Shown: piece after piece, positions 28,894 to 38,206 of the stretch
Layout: each line of letters begins with the position of its first letter
Numbering within the stretch: position 1 is the first letter of the stretch
Source: an uncultured Alphaproteobacteria bacterium
GTDB taxonomy: Bacteria > Pseudomonadota > Alphaproteobacteria > Geminicoccales > Geminicoccaceae
Length of the DNA stretch: 64,000 nucleotides
Assembly (NCBI GenBank): GCA_937995535.1
Contig: CALKJU010000039.1
Coordinates: 1-64,000, forward strand
Reading direction: 5' to 3'
The notes under the pieces: generated by a model
What the model saw: only the letters and a program-made list of their open reading frames with translations
Database searches by the model: none
What the model was told of the DNA's origin: nothing
Made by a program: the position numbers and the translations under genes

Positions 28894-29730
28894 ATGTTCA
28901 CTCCGCCCCCCGACGTCGAGCTGTTCCACGCCCACGGGCGCTCGCCGGCGCTGCTCCTGTGCGATCACGCCGGTCGGCGTGTCCCAGCGCGCCTCGGCAA
29001 TCTCGGGATCGGCGAGGAGGCGCTGAGCCGGCACATCGGCTGGGACATCGGCGCCGCTGATCTGACCCGAGGGCTCGCGCGGCGGCTCGACGCGCCGGCC
29101 ATTCTCAACCACGTCTCGCGGCTGGTTGTCGACGTCAACCGGCGACCGCTGACACCGGCCTCGATGCCAGCGGTCAGCGACGGGTGCGTCGTGCCCGGCA
29201 ACCAGGCGCTCGACCGTGCCGAGATCGAGCGCCGGCTGCGCGAGCATTTCTTTCCCTATCACCGAGCCGTGGCGCAACACATCGGCCGCGCCCGGCGGGC
29301 CGGCCGGCTGCCGGTCATCATCGCGGTGCACAGCTTCACGCCGCACATGAATGGCGAGGATCGGCCGTGGCAGGTGGGCGTCCTGTGGCGCGGCGATCGT
29401 CGCCTTGCCGACCCCGTCCTGGCTGCCCTGCGCCACCACAGTGGCCTCGTCGTCGGCGACAACCAGCCGTATTCCGGCTTCACTGACTTCGGCTTCACCG
29501 TGACCTTTCACGCGCAGCGGACGGGCCTGCCGCACGTGATGCTGGAAATCCGCCAGGACGAGATCGCGACCGAATCGGCTGCCGAGGCCTGGGCCAATCT
29601 GCTCGCGGCCGTGCTGCAACGACCGCTGCAGCAGCCAAGGCTGCTGACGCTCTTCGCCGGTGACAATCGGCCGCCGGATGCACGGTGGACGGGATGGCGA
29701 CATGCCGGCGGGGTCGAACTCCGCCCTTGA
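28894..29730 (+). CDS. N-formylglutamate amidohydrolase family protein
   Basis: The family motifs are LLLCDHAGRRVPARLG, SRLVVDVNRRP and IIAVHSFTPHMNG, and the VMLEIRQDEI strand is near the end. Members cleave N-formylglutamate in histidine degradation or related N-acyl amino acids. No hut genes are near, so the substrate is open. The start may be ATG at 28894 or GTG at 28813 in the same frame. The DUF1244 gene follows 45 bp later. Confidence 0.87.
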   Translation: MFTPPPDVELFHAHGRSPALLLCDHAGRRVPARLGNLGIGEEALSRHIGWDIGAADLTRGLARRLDAPAILNHVSRLVVDVNRRPLTPASMPAVSDGCVVPGNQALDRAEIERRLREHFFPYHRAVAQHIGRARRAGRLPVIIAVHSFTPHMNGEDRPWQVGVLWRGDRRLADPVLAALRHHSGLVVGDNQPYSGFTDFGFTVTFHAQRTGLPHVMLEIRQDEIATESAAEAWANLLAAVLQRPLQQPRLLTLFAGDNRPPDARWTGWRHAGGVELRP

Positions 29731-29775
29731 GCCGCGCCCCGCCGAGGCCACATCCCCCGGCAGCGGCAGTCCAGG

Positions 29776-30093
29776 ATGAGTAGCGGCATGACCATGATCG
29801 ATGAGGACACCCGGGTGGCGCTCGAGGCGGCGGCGTTCCGCCGATTGGTCGAGCATCTGCGCCAGCGGACCGACGTACAGAACATCGACCTGATGAACTT
29901 GGCTGGCTTCTGCCGCAATTGCCTGGCCAAGTGGTACGCCGCAGCAGCGGAGCAGCGCGGCCAAGCCCTAACCTACGAAGACGCCCGCGAGATCGTCTAC
30001 GGCATGCCCTACGCTGAGTGGAAGGCGCTCCACCAGCGCGAGGCCAGCCCCGAGCAGAAGGCCGCGTTCGCAGCGGCGCACGCCGATCACTGA
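29776..30093 (+). CDS. DUF1244 family protein
   Basis: The 105-residue protein is recognised by LAGFCRNCLAKWYAAAAE and YGMPYAEWKALHQ. The fold is a small helical one with a CxxC-like pair (CRNC). It is widespread in alphaproteobacteria, commonly near N-formylglutamate amidohydrolase genes as here. The function is unknown. Confidence 0.88.
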   Translation: MSSGMTMIDEDTRVALEAAAFRRLVEHLRQRTDVQNIDLMNLAGFCRNCLAKWYAAAAEQRGQALTYEDAREIVYGMPYAEWKALHQREASPEQKAAFAAAHADH

Positions 30094-30115
30094 CCTGCCT
30101 GAAGTCGCGCGCGGC

Positions 30116-30841
30116 TCACGACGCGGCGGTCAGCAGCTCCTCGACGAGCCGCGGCACCAGCTCGGAGGCACGACCGCGGCGGCGCTCCACGAAGGCGGCG
30201 CTGACCGCTGAGCCCTCGAGGTCGATCTCGATCGTGTGAGCATGGGCGGTACCGGCGACCTCGGTGACGAAGCCCGCCGCAGGGTACACCAAGCCGGAGG
30301 TGCCGATCGCCACGAACAGCTCGCAGCGGTGCAGCGCCGCGGTGATGCGCTCGAGCCCCAGCGGAATCTCGCCGAACCATACGACGTGCGGGCGGGCTTG
30401 GCCGGTCACGCCGCACGCCGGGCAGGCGCCGGCCCGCACCATGTCATCGCGGCAGGGCCAGGTCGTGGCACACGCCAGGCAGCGGGCCTTGAGCAGCTCG
30501 CCATGCATGTGGATCAGGTTTCGGCTCCCCGCGCGCTCGTGCAGATCATCGATGTTCTGGGTGACGACCAGCACCTCGCCGGCCCAGGCCCGCTGCAGTC
30601 GCGCCAGGGCGTGGTGCGCAGCGTTCGGCGCCACACTGGGCGCGAGCAGCGCGCGGCGCTGCATATCGTAAAAGCGCTGGACGAGCTCGGGGTCGCGGGC
30701 GAAGGCCTGCGGCGTCGCCACCTCTTCGAGCCGCCAGCCCTCCCACAGTCCATCGCGGCCGCGAAAGGTGGGAATACCCGACTCGGCGGAGATGCCGGCG
30801 CCCGTGAGGACCACGATCCGACCCGTGCGGGCGATGCACAT
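30116..30841 (-). CDS. cobB: NAD-dependent protein deacylase (sirtuin)
   Basis: This removes acetyl or succinyl groups from lysines with NAD as co-substrate. The 241 residues carry GAGISAESGIPTFRG, TQNIDDLHERAG, the catalytic HMHGE and four zinc cysteines (CLAC, CPAC). ATG at 30841 (MCIARTGRIVVLTG) fits the family N-terminus. Only two bases (AC) separate it from the CCA end of tRNA-Asn. There is no Shine-Dalgarno outside the tRNA, and 3' processing of the tRNA would leave a practically leaderless message. Confidence 0.92.
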   Translation of the reverse strand: MCIARTGRIVVLTGAGISAESGIPTFRGRDGLWEGWRLEEVATPQAFARDPELVQRFYDMQRRALLAPSVAPNAAHHALARLQRAWAGEVLVVTQNIDDLHERAGSRNLIHMHGELLKARCLACATTWPCRDDMVRAGACPACGVTGQARPHVVWFGEIPLGLERITAALHRCELFVAIGTSGLVYPAAGFVTEVAGTAHAHTIEIDLEGSAVSAAFVERRRGRASELVPRLVEELLTAAS

Positions 30842-30843
30842 GT

Positions 30844-30918
30844 TGGCTCCGGGGCTCGGATTCGAACCGAGGACCGATCGGTTAACAGCCGATTGCTCTA
30901 CCGCTGAGCTACCCCGGA
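30844..30918 (-). tRNA. tRNA-Asn (GTT)
   Basis: Acceptor stem 30912-30918/30848-30854, D-arm GCTCAGCGGTAGAGC, anticodon loop CTGTTAA with GTT, T-loop TTCGAAT, and CCA encoded at 30844-30846. It is directly followed by the cobB start codon. Confidence 0.95.
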
Positions 30919-30953
30919 CCAAGACCGCACAACCACGGCGACGCATCAGCCCG

Positions 30954-31027
30954 TGGAGGCCCGGGCCGGAATCGAACCGACGTACGGGGATTTGCAGTCC
31001 CCTGCATGGCCACTCTGCCACCGGGCC
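30954..31027 (-). tRNA. tRNA-Cys (GCA)
   Basis: Acceptor stem GGCCCGG (31021-31027) pairs with 30958-30964. The anticodon loop is CTGCAAA with GCA, the T-loop TTCGATT, and CCA is encoded at 30954-30956. It lies 35 bp upstream of tRNA-Asn on the same strand, so they are probably one transcript with cobB. Confidence 0.95.
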
Positions 31028-31148
31028 GGGCGGCGGAGAAATAAGCCTCGGGCGGGCGACGGTCAACCCGCCGGCCCGGCGCATTGTCCGCCCGACGTCG
31101 AGCGGATATAGGCGGGCCTACCGCCAAGAGAGGTTCGGGGCCACAGTG

Positions 31149-31802
31149 ATGGTCGACTTTGCGCAGCGGCGCGCCGCGATGGTCCAGAACCAGCTCCGCC
31201 CGAGCCGGGTCGACGATCCGCGCGTTCTGGCCGCGATGGCCGAGATCCCGCGCGAGCGCTTCTGCCCACCGCAGCTGCGCGGGGTTGCCTACGGCGACGA
31301 CGACATCGATCTCGGTGACGGTCGCTTTCTCATCGAGCCCTTGGTGCAGGCCCGCCTGATCCAGGCGGCGGCGCCGCAACCAAGCGACGTCGCGCTGGTG
31401 GTCGGGTGCCACACCGGGTGCACCGCCGCGGTCCTCGGCCGCCTCGTGAGCACGGTGTTCCTGCTCGTGCCGGACGAAGCCGCGGTCGACGCCATCGAGC
31501 CCGTGCTCGGCGAGATCGGCTGTGAGAACGTGCTCGTCCAGACCGGTCGAGCGGCGGATGGCCTGCCGGCTCAGGCACCGTTCGACATCATCCTGCTCGC
31601 CGGCTCGGTCCCCGAGATCCCGCAGACGCTGCTCGGTCAACTCGCCGAGGGCGGTCGCCTGGTAGCGGTCGTCGGCACGGCACGTGTCGGCAAGCTCACC
31701 GTCTGCCGGCGGATCGGCGGCGCGATCGGCAGAACGACGCCGTTCGATGCCGCCATCCCGCCACTCGCCGAGCTGTTGCCCGAGCCGCAGTTCGTCTTCT
31801 GA
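31149..31802 (+). CDS. protein-L-isoaspartate O-methyltransferase family protein (Pcm-like)
   Basis: ATG at 31149 gives 217 residues: MVDFAQRRAAMVQNQLRPSR, then IPRERFCPPQLRG and a Rossmann-type region VVGCHTGCTAAVLGRL. The usual acidic residue before the glycine-rich SAM loop is replaced (ALVVG), as in many alphaproteobacterial members that sit before tolC. SAM methyltransferase activity on isoaspartyl residues is therefore plausible but not certain. Confidence 0.8.
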   Translation: MVDFAQRRAAMVQNQLRPSRVDDPRVLAAMAEIPRERFCPPQLRGVAYGDDDIDLGDGRFLIEPLVQARLIQAAAPQPSDVALVVGCHTGCTAAVLGRLVSTVFLLVPDEAAVDAIEPVLGEIGCENVLVQTGRAADGLPAQAPFDIILLAGSVPEIPQTLLGQLAEGGRLVAVVGTARVGKLTVCRRIGGAIGRTTPFDAAIPPLAELLPEPQFVF

Positions 31803-31873
31803 GTGCTCGCGCGATGCGCGATCCCAAGACAATTAACTAGCGCATATATCGTGGCGTCTGCTAGGGTTGCGCC

Positions 31874-33217
31874 ATGCTGGCGCGACGCCTGCCCCGCGTG
31901 GTGTGCCTGACCGCCCTGATGGTGGCCCAGGATCTGCGCGCAATGACGCTTCAGGAGGCGCTCGCCCGCGCCTATCAGGACAGCCCTCGCCTCGCCGCCG
32001 CCCAGGCACGCCTGCGAGCTGTCGACGAGGGGGTGCCGCTGGCGCTGGCCGGCGGAAGACCCCAGGTCACAGTGCTCTCGAGCGTCGGTGTTGCGCAGAC
32101 GCGCAGCGACGGCGACACGCGGATGCTGGCCACGGCGCGCCAGGCACTCGTGGTGTCGCAGCCCGTCTACACGGGTGGGGCGGTCGCAGCGGACACGGAG
32201 CGGGCGACCAACGAGGCGCGTGCGGAGCGGGCGCGACTGCGCCGGAGCGAACAGGACGTGCTGCTCGAGGCCGTCGACGCGTACACGGCAGTGATCCGTG
32301 ACCAGGCGATCCTGGAACTCGCGACGCGCAACGAGCGGCGGCTCAGCGAGCAGCTCGCCGCGACCCGCGATCGGAACCGTTTCGGCGCGGTGACGCTGAC
32401 CGACGTCGCCCAGGCCGAAACTCGGCTCGCCAGGGCGGCGGCCGACCGCGCCAGCGCTCAAGCGGAGCTGATGGTCTCGACGGCGCGTTTCCAGCGCGTG
32501 ATCGGCCTGCCGCCCGATCAGCTCGCCGCGGCCGAGCCGCTGCCCGACAGTGCCCCGATCCACGCGACGGACGGGTTGAACGACGTGCCAGAGGTCGAGG
32601 CCGCGTCGTTCGCGCTCGCCAGTGCGCGCGCCGATGTCGAGCTGGCGAAGGCCAGGCTGCGACCCCGCCTGTCGCTCGATGGAGGCGTCTCCTACGACCA
32701 CGAGCCGGATACCTTGATCGACCAGGAAAGCTCACTGCGCATCGGCGCGAGCCTGGTCATCCCACTCTTCCAAGGGGGCGGAGAGTACGCGCGGGTCCGG
32801 CAGAGCCGGCAGACCGCGCTCGAGCGACGCAACGCCCTGGCCGATGCCCGGCGCCGGGCGGAAGAGGAGATCGGCGCCGCCCGGGCCGAGTTGCACCGGG
32901 CGACGGCGCGGATTCGTGCCCTCGAGGTGCAGGCCGACCGCGCGGCCTTCGCGCTCGAGGGCGTGCGCGCGGAGGCACTGGTCGGCGCACGCTCGGTCCT
33001 CGACGTGCTGGACGCGGAGCAGGAGCTGTTCGCCGCCGAAGTGGAGTTGACGATCGCCCGACGTGACGAGGTGCTGGCGAGCTACCGCGTTGCCGCCGCC
33101 ACCGGCCGCCTCGACAGCGTCAGCCTCGGCCTTCCGGTCGAGCCCTATGACGCCGAGGCCCATCTTCGTGAGGTCCGTGACAAGTGGTTCGGACTTGGCG
33201 ACGATGCTCAGCCATGA
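31874..33217 (+). CDS. tolC: TolC family outer membrane channel protein
   Basis: The 447 residues begin with a signal peptide (cleavage near LRA-MTL). Two structural repeats each carry the long helical hairpins of TolC (LQEALARAYQDSPRL and VEAASFALASARADVELAKA) and a beta segment (VVSQPVYTGG, LVIPLFQGGGEY). It forms the outer-membrane exit duct for RND pumps and type I secretion. It is a possible exit for the RTX proteins in this window, although no exporter ATPase is linked. Confidence 0.92.
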   Translation: MLARRLPRVVCLTALMVAQDLRAMTLQEALARAYQDSPRLAAAQARLRAVDEGVPLALAGGRPQVTVLSSVGVAQTRSDGDTRMLATARQALVVSQPVYTGGAVAADTERATNEARAERARLRRSEQDVLLEAVDAYTAVIRDQAILELATRNERRLSEQLAATRDRNRFGAVTLTDVAQAETRLARAAADRASAQAELMVSTARFQRVIGLPPDQLAAAEPLPDSAPIHATDGLNDVPEVEAASFALASARADVELAKARLRPRLSLDGGVSYDHEPDTLIDQESSLRIGASLVIPLFQGGGEYARVRQSRQTALERRNALADARRRAEEEIGAARAELHRATARIRALEVQADRAAFALEGVRAEALVGARSVLDVLDAEQELFAAEVELTIARRDEVLASYRVAAATGRLDSVSLGLPVEPYDAEAHLREVRDKWFGLGDDAQP

Positions 33218-33277
33218 GGCGCGCGAGCGCGGCGCCGATCGACCCAAAGTGTCAGCGGCCACCGCAGGATGCCCGAG

Positions 33278-33796
33278 ATGAGCCAGGACAAGAGCGTCAG
33301 TGAACCGTCGATGGAGGAGATCTTGTCGTCGATCCGCCGCATCATCGCCGACGAAGACAAGGTCCCACCGACGGCCGCGGCGGGGACGCCGGCCACCGAG
33401 GACGAGGTGCTCGAGCTGACCACCGTCGCCGAAGACGACGCCGAGAGTGGCCCCGCCCCGGCCACGGTCCCCGGCCCGCCGCCTACCGGTGAGCCGAGCC
33501 TGCCTCCGGCAGCGTCCAAGACATCCCGGGACGAGAAGGAGGCGACGACTGCCTCCGGCGAGCCGCTGCTGTCTCCGGCTGCGGCCGCGGCGAGCATGAG
33601 CGCGTTCGCCAAGCTCGCTCGCCCCAGTGCCAGCGAGTCACCGCCCGTAACGGCCGGCATCACGGTCGAGGCGCTCGTGGTCCAGCTCCTCCGGCCCGCC
33701 CTGCGGGAGTGGCTCGATGCCAACCTGCCGCCACTGGTCGAGCGGATCGTCGAACAGGAGGTACGCAAGCTCGCGCGGCGCGCCGAGATCCAGTAG
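33278..33796 (+). CDS. popZ: polar organising protein PopZ homologue (DUF2497)
   Basis: The N-terminal helix SEPSMEEILSSIRRIIADED and the C-terminal oligomerisation helices (LLRPALREWLDANLPPLVER, ending IVEQEVRKLARR) match PopZ. A proline- and acid-rich disordered linker lies between. In Caulobacter PopZ forms a pole-localised condensate that anchors ParB/centromere and signalling proteins. The order popZ-herA-like-valS fits the popZ-valS linkage known in alphaproteobacteria. The start could be 33269 or 33278. Confidence 0.9.
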   Translation: MSQDKSVSEPSMEEILSSIRRIIADEDKVPPTAAAGTPATEDEVLELTTVAEDDAESGPAPATVPGPPPTGEPSLPPAASKTSRDEKEATTASGEPLLSPAAAAASMSAFAKLARPSASESPPVTAGITVEALVVQLLRPALREWLDANLPPLVERIVEQEVRKLARRAEIQ

Positions 33797-33874
33797 CCGT
33801 GGTCGATTCACCATCGCGTAAGGGCGCGGCGCTATAGCAGCCGCGAGGTCGGTGGTCGGCCCGGCGGAGACGCG

Positions 33875-35449
33875 ATGGACGAGGGCCAGGGCTCGAACAC
33901 GGGCCAGCTCATCGGTACCGTTCTTGCCGTGCAAGGGGCGGTCGCGACCGGCAGCCTGCTCGACCGTGCCTTCGTCGGCGAGGGCCCACCCGGCATCGGC
34001 GATCTTGTGACCATCCCCACGGGGGCCGGCCGCGTCTACGGAACGGTCCAGGCGCTGCGCAAGGGCCGGCGGGCGGACGACCGGCCCGTGATGGACATCC
34101 ATCTGCTCGGCGAGAGCGGGATGGCGTCGCCGGCGTTCCGCCGCGGCATCTCCCTCTACCCGCAGCTCGACGCGCTGATCCATCGGGCGACCGCCGCCGA
34201 GATCGCTCTGGTCTACGCACAGCCCTCGGCACCGAGCGTGCCGATCGGCACCCTCCGACACGATGCGTCGATCGCCGCATGGCTCGCCGTCGACAACCTC
34301 CTCGGCAAGCATTTCGCCATCCTCGGCAGCACCGGCTCCGGCAAGTCCTGCGCCGTCACCGTCATTCTTCGGGCGATCCTCGACCGCCATCCCGAAGCGC
34401 ACGTCCTGCTGATCGATCCGCACGACGAGTACAGCACCGCGCTCGGCGATCGAGCTCAGCGCCTCGATCCGGGCTCGCTCGAGCTGCCCTACTGGATCCT
34501 GACCTTCGACGAGCTGGCCGCGGTGCTGGTGCCGACGCACGACGCCCGCGGCTATGCGGAGGCGGCCATCCTGCGCGACGCGGTGCGGCGCGCCCGCCTC
34601 GCGGCCGCAGGCGACGAGACGCGGGTCACCGTCGACACACCGATTCCCTATCGCCTGTCGGATCTCGAGCGGCTGATCGAGGAGGCGATGGGCGCGCTCG
34701 ACAAGCCGGAGGGCGCCGCACCCTATCGGCACCTCCTGGCCCGGCTGCGCACGGCCCGGGCGGATCCACGCTACGCCTTCATGTTCGGATCGCTCCATGT
34801 GCGCGACACGATGGCCGCGGTCCTGCGCCGCCTGTTTCGCATCCCCACCGAGGGCAAGCCGGTCACGTTGATCGACATCTCGGCCGTGCCGATGGACGTC
34901 GTGGATGTCGTGGTCTCGCTGCTCTGCCGCCTCGCCTTCGAGTTCGGGCTGTGGTCGCAGCGGGAGGGGATGGTGCCGCTCCTCGTGATCTGCGAGGAGG
35001 CGCACCGCTATGTGCCCTCCGACCATGCCCAGGCCTTCGAGCCGAGCCGCCGCGCGATCGCCCGGATCGCCAAAGAGGGACGCAAGTACGGCGTGTCGCT
35101 CGGGCTCGTCAGCCAGCGGCCGGCGGAGCTGTCGGCGACCTCGCTCTCGCAGTGCGGCACCGTGATCGCCCTGCGGATGAGCAACGAGCGCGATCAGGCG
35201 TTCGTGCGCAACGTGTTGCCCGATGGCGCGGACTGGATGATCGGGGCCCTGCCGGCGCTCGGCACCGGCGAAGGTTTCGTCTTCGGCGAGGGCGTCTCGG
35301 TACCCGTCCGGGTGCGCTTCGCCGAGCTGCCGGCGGACCGCCAGCCGGCGAGCCAGACCCCACCCTTCAGCGTTCTCTGGAATCAGCCGCCGCCGGCCGC
35401 GGACGTCGTCGAGCAGACCGTCGGTCGCTGGCGCGCGCTGCGTCGCTGA
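33875..35449 (+). CDS. HerA-like ATP-binding protein (DUF87/HAS-barrel)
   Basis: The 524 residues have an N-terminal HAS-barrel (GQLIGTVLAVQGAVATGSLL), Walker A ILGSTGSGKSCA, a Walker B strand LLVICEEAHRY, and VSQRPAELSATSLSQCGT near the C-terminus. HerA is a hexameric DNA translocase that usually works with the nuclease NurA in end resection or with Sir2/DUF4297 proteins in phage defence. Neither partner is adjacent here; the neighbours are popZ and valS. Confidence 0.88.
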   Translation: MDEGQGSNTGQLIGTVLAVQGAVATGSLLDRAFVGEGPPGIGDLVTIPTGAGRVYGTVQALRKGRRADDRPVMDIHLLGESGMASPAFRRGISLYPQLDALIHRATAAEIALVYAQPSAPSVPIGTLRHDASIAAWLAVDNLLGKHFAILGSTGSGKSCAVTVILRAILDRHPEAHVLLIDPHDEYSTALGDRAQRLDPGSLELPYWILTFDELAAVLVPTHDARGYAEAAILRDAVRRARLAAAGDETRVTVDTPIPYRLSDLERLIEEAMGALDKPEGAAPYRHLLARLRTARADPRYAFMFGSLHVRDTMAAVLRRLFRIPTEGKPVTLIDISAVPMDVVDVVVSLLCRLAFEFGLWSQREGMVPLLVICEEAHRYVPSDHAQAFEPSRRAIARIAKEGRKYGVSLGLVSQRPAELSATSLSQCGTVIALRMSNERDQAFVRNVLPDGADWMIGALPALGTGEGFVFGEGVSVPVRVRFAELPADRQPASQTPPFSVLWNQPPPAADVVEQTVGRWRALRR

Positions 35450-35530
35450 CCCGGCCGGCCGCCTTGTCCGCACCGGTGCCATCCCCTATCTAGCGGCGGC
35501 CATAGCCACCCGCCGGAGCCGATCGCCGTC

Positions 35531-38179
35531 ATGTTGGGCCGGACCTACGAGCCGACCGAGGTCGAGGCACGGGTCTATCAGCGTTGGGAGGATCTCGGGC
35601 TGTTCGGGCCGCGCGGCGGCCCGAATGCACCGGCCTACTGCATCATGCTGCCGCCGCCCAACGTCACCGGCAGCCTGCATATGGGGCACGCGCTCGACCA
35701 CACCCTGCAGGACGTGCTGATCCGGTTCCATCGCATGCGTGGGTACGCCACGCTGTGGCAGCCGGGCACGGACCATGCCGGTATCGCGACGCAGATGGTG
35801 GTCGAGCGCGAGCTCGCCCGATCGGGTGGGGCGGACCGCCGCGCCTTGGGCCGCCAGGCCTTCATCGAGAAGGTCTGGGCGTGGAAAGAACAGTCCGGCG
35901 GGACGATCGTCCGCCAGATGCGTCGCCTCGGGCAGTCACCGGACTGGAGCCGCGAGCGCTTCACCATGGATCCCGGGCTGTCGGCCGCGGTCTTGCGAGT
36001 CTTCGTCCGCCTTTACCGGGAAGGTCTGATCTACAAGGACAACCGGCTGGTCAACTGGGATCCCAAGCTGCAGACGGCGATCTCTGATCTCGAAGTGGTC
36101 CAGACCGAGGTCGACGGGCATCTCTGGTTTCTGCGCTATCCGCTCGAGGGCGAGCCCGACCGCCACATCACGGTGGCGACGACACGGCCGGAGACCATGC
36201 TCGGCGACACGGCCGTGGCGGTGCACCCCGACGACGAACGGTACCGCGCGCTGGTCGGCCGGTACGTTGTTCTGCCTTTGGTCGGCCGGCGGCTACCGAT
36301 CGTGGCCGACGCCTATTCCGATCCCGAGAAGGGCACCGGCGCGGTCAAGATCACACCCGCCCACGACTTCAACGACTTCGAGGTCGGCCGGCGGCACGGC
36401 CTCGCGGCGGTGCAGGTGATCGACGCGGAGGGTCGGATCACCGGCGACGTGCCGGAAGCGTACCGTGGCCTCGATCGCTTCGCGGCGCGTCGACGGATCG
36501 TCGCCGATCTGGAGACACTGGGCCTCGTCGAGAAGGTCGAGTGCTACCGGCACACGGTACCGCATGGCGACCGCTCGGGCGTGCCGATCGAGCCCTTCCT
36601 GACCGAGCAGTGGTACTGCGACGCCGCCACCCTCGCCCGACCGGCGATCGAGGCGGTGGAGCGCGGCCGGACGCGCTTCGTCCCGGAGCAGTGGGCGAAC
36701 ACCTATTTCGCCTGGATGCGCAACATCCAGCCCTGGTGCATCTCCCGCCAGCTCTGGTGGGGGCACCAGATCCCGGCGTGGTACGGGCCCGATGGCGCCG
36801 TGTTCGTCGCCGAGACCGAGGCGGAGGCGGCGGCGATGGCCCGGGCGCAGTACGGCGCGGATGTGCCGTTGCGCCGTGACGAGGACGTCCTCGACACCTG
36901 GTTCTCGTCCGCGCTGTGGCCGTTCTCGACCCTCGGCTGGCCCGAGGACACGCCGGAGCTGCGTCGTTTCTATCCCGGCGACGTGCTCGTCACCGGCTTC
37001 GACATCATCTTCTTCTGGGTCGCCCGGATGATGATGATGGGTCTGCACTTCATGGGAGAGGTACCGTTCCGCGAGGTCTACATCCACGGTCTGGTCCGCG
37101 ACGAGGGCGGCCAGAAGATGTCCAAGACCAAGGGCAACGTGATCGACCCGCTGGAGCTCGCCGACGCCTACGGCGCGGATGCGCTGCGTCTGGCACTCCT
37201 CGCCAGCACCGCGCAGGGCCGCGACATTCGCTTCGGACCGAGCCGCGTCGAAGGCTACCGCAACTTCGTCACCAAGCTGTGGAACGCGGCGCGGTTCCTC
37301 GAGCTCAACAAGGCGAGCCTGGCCGCGGACTTCGACCCGACGGCGTGCCGGCTGGCGTTGAACCGCTGGATCGTCGGCGAGACCGCGAAGGCCGCGAGCG
37401 CCGTGACCGAGGCGCTTCGCACCTACCGCTTCGACCAGGCGACACTCGGACTGCACAGCTTCGTTCGTGACACGCTTTGCGACTGGTGGGTCGAGCTGAG
37501 CAAGCCGCTCCTCGGCAGCGACGATGCCGCAGTGGTCGACGAGACCCGCCGGACCGGCGCCTGGGTCCTCGCCCGCACGCTCCATCTGCTGCACCCGCTG
37601 GCGCCCTTCGTGACCGAGGAACTGTGGGACAAGCTGTTCGGCGCCCCCGGCGGGATGCTGATCGTTGCCCCGTGGCCGGAGCTTTCCGCGGTCGTGGTCG
37701 ACCCTGCGGCCGAACGTGATCTCGCTTGGCTGATCGGCGCCGTCTCGGCGATCCGCAGCGCGCGCAGCGAGCTCAACGTGCCGCCCGCCGCGCAGCTGCA
37801 TCTGCTGGTGCTCGATGCCTCGGCGGAGACCCGAGAGCGCGTGCAGCGCCATGACGAGGCGCTGCGTCGCCTCGCCCGGCTCGCCGACGTCACCGTCGGC
37901 TCGGGCGCACCGCCGGCAGGAGCGATCCAGGTCGTGCACGAGGAGGCGATCCTCGCCCTGCCGGTCGCCGGGGTCGTCGACCTCGCGCAGGAGCGCCAGC
38001 GGCTCACCAAGGAACTGGAGCGCGCTCGCAACGAGACCGCCAGGATCGCCGCGAAGCTGGAGAACCCGAGCTTCGTGGAGCGGGCCCCGCCCGACGTCGT
38101 GGCCGAGCAGCGCGAGCGTCTGGCGGAGTGGCGCAACGCAGGGACGCGCCTCGCGCAGGCTCTCACCCGCATCGCCTGA
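35531..38179 (+). CDS. valS: valine-tRNA ligase
   Basis: The class I synthetase signatures are PPPNVTGSLHMGHAL (HIGH) and KMSKTKGN (KMSKS). The editing domain contains ATTRPETMLGDTAVAVHP. The 882 residues end in the coiled-coil tRNA-binding arm (AQERQRLTKELERARNETAR). ATG at 35531 begins MLGRTYEPTEVE, as in other family members. Confidence 0.97.
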   Translation: MLGRTYEPTEVEARVYQRWEDLGLFGPRGGPNAPAYCIMLPPPNVTGSLHMGHALDHTLQDVLIRFHRMRGYATLWQPGTDHAGIATQMVVERELARSGGADRRALGRQAFIEKVWAWKEQSGGTIVRQMRRLGQSPDWSRERFTMDPGLSAAVLRVFVRLYREGLIYKDNRLVNWDPKLQTAISDLEVVQTEVDGHLWFLRYPLEGEPDRHITVATTRPETMLGDTAVAVHPDDERYRALVGRYVVLPLVGRRLPIVADAYSDPEKGTGAVKITPAHDFNDFEVGRRHGLAAVQVIDAEGRITGDVPEAYRGLDRFAARRRIVADLETLGLVEKVECYRHTVPHGDRSGVPIEPFLTEQWYCDAATLARPAIEAVERGRTRFVPEQWANTYFAWMRNIQPWCISRQLWWGHQIPAWYGPDGAVFVAETEAEAAAMARAQYGADVPLRRDEDVLDTWFSSALWPFSTLGWPEDTPELRRFYPGDVLVTGFDIIFFWVARMMMMGLHFMGEVPFREVYIHGLVRDEGGQKMSKTKGNVIDPLELADAYGADALRLALLASTAQGRDIRFGPSRVEGYRNFVTKLWNAARFLELNKASLAADFDPTACRLALNRWIVGETAKAASAVTEALRTYRFDQATLGLHSFVRDTLCDWWVELSKPLLGSDDAAVVDETRRTGAWVLARTLHLLHPLAPFVTEELWDKLFGAPGGMLIVAPWPELSAVVVDPAAERDLAWLIGAVSAIRSARSELNVPPAAQLHLLVLDASAETRERVQRHDEALRRLARLADVTVGSGAPPAGAIQVVHEEAILALPVAGVVDLAQERQRLTKELERARNETARIAAKLENPSFVERAPPDVVAEQRERLAEWRNAGTRLAQALTRIA

Positions 38180-38206
38180 TCCCCCTCGAATCCGGAGCCG
38201 TGACCT

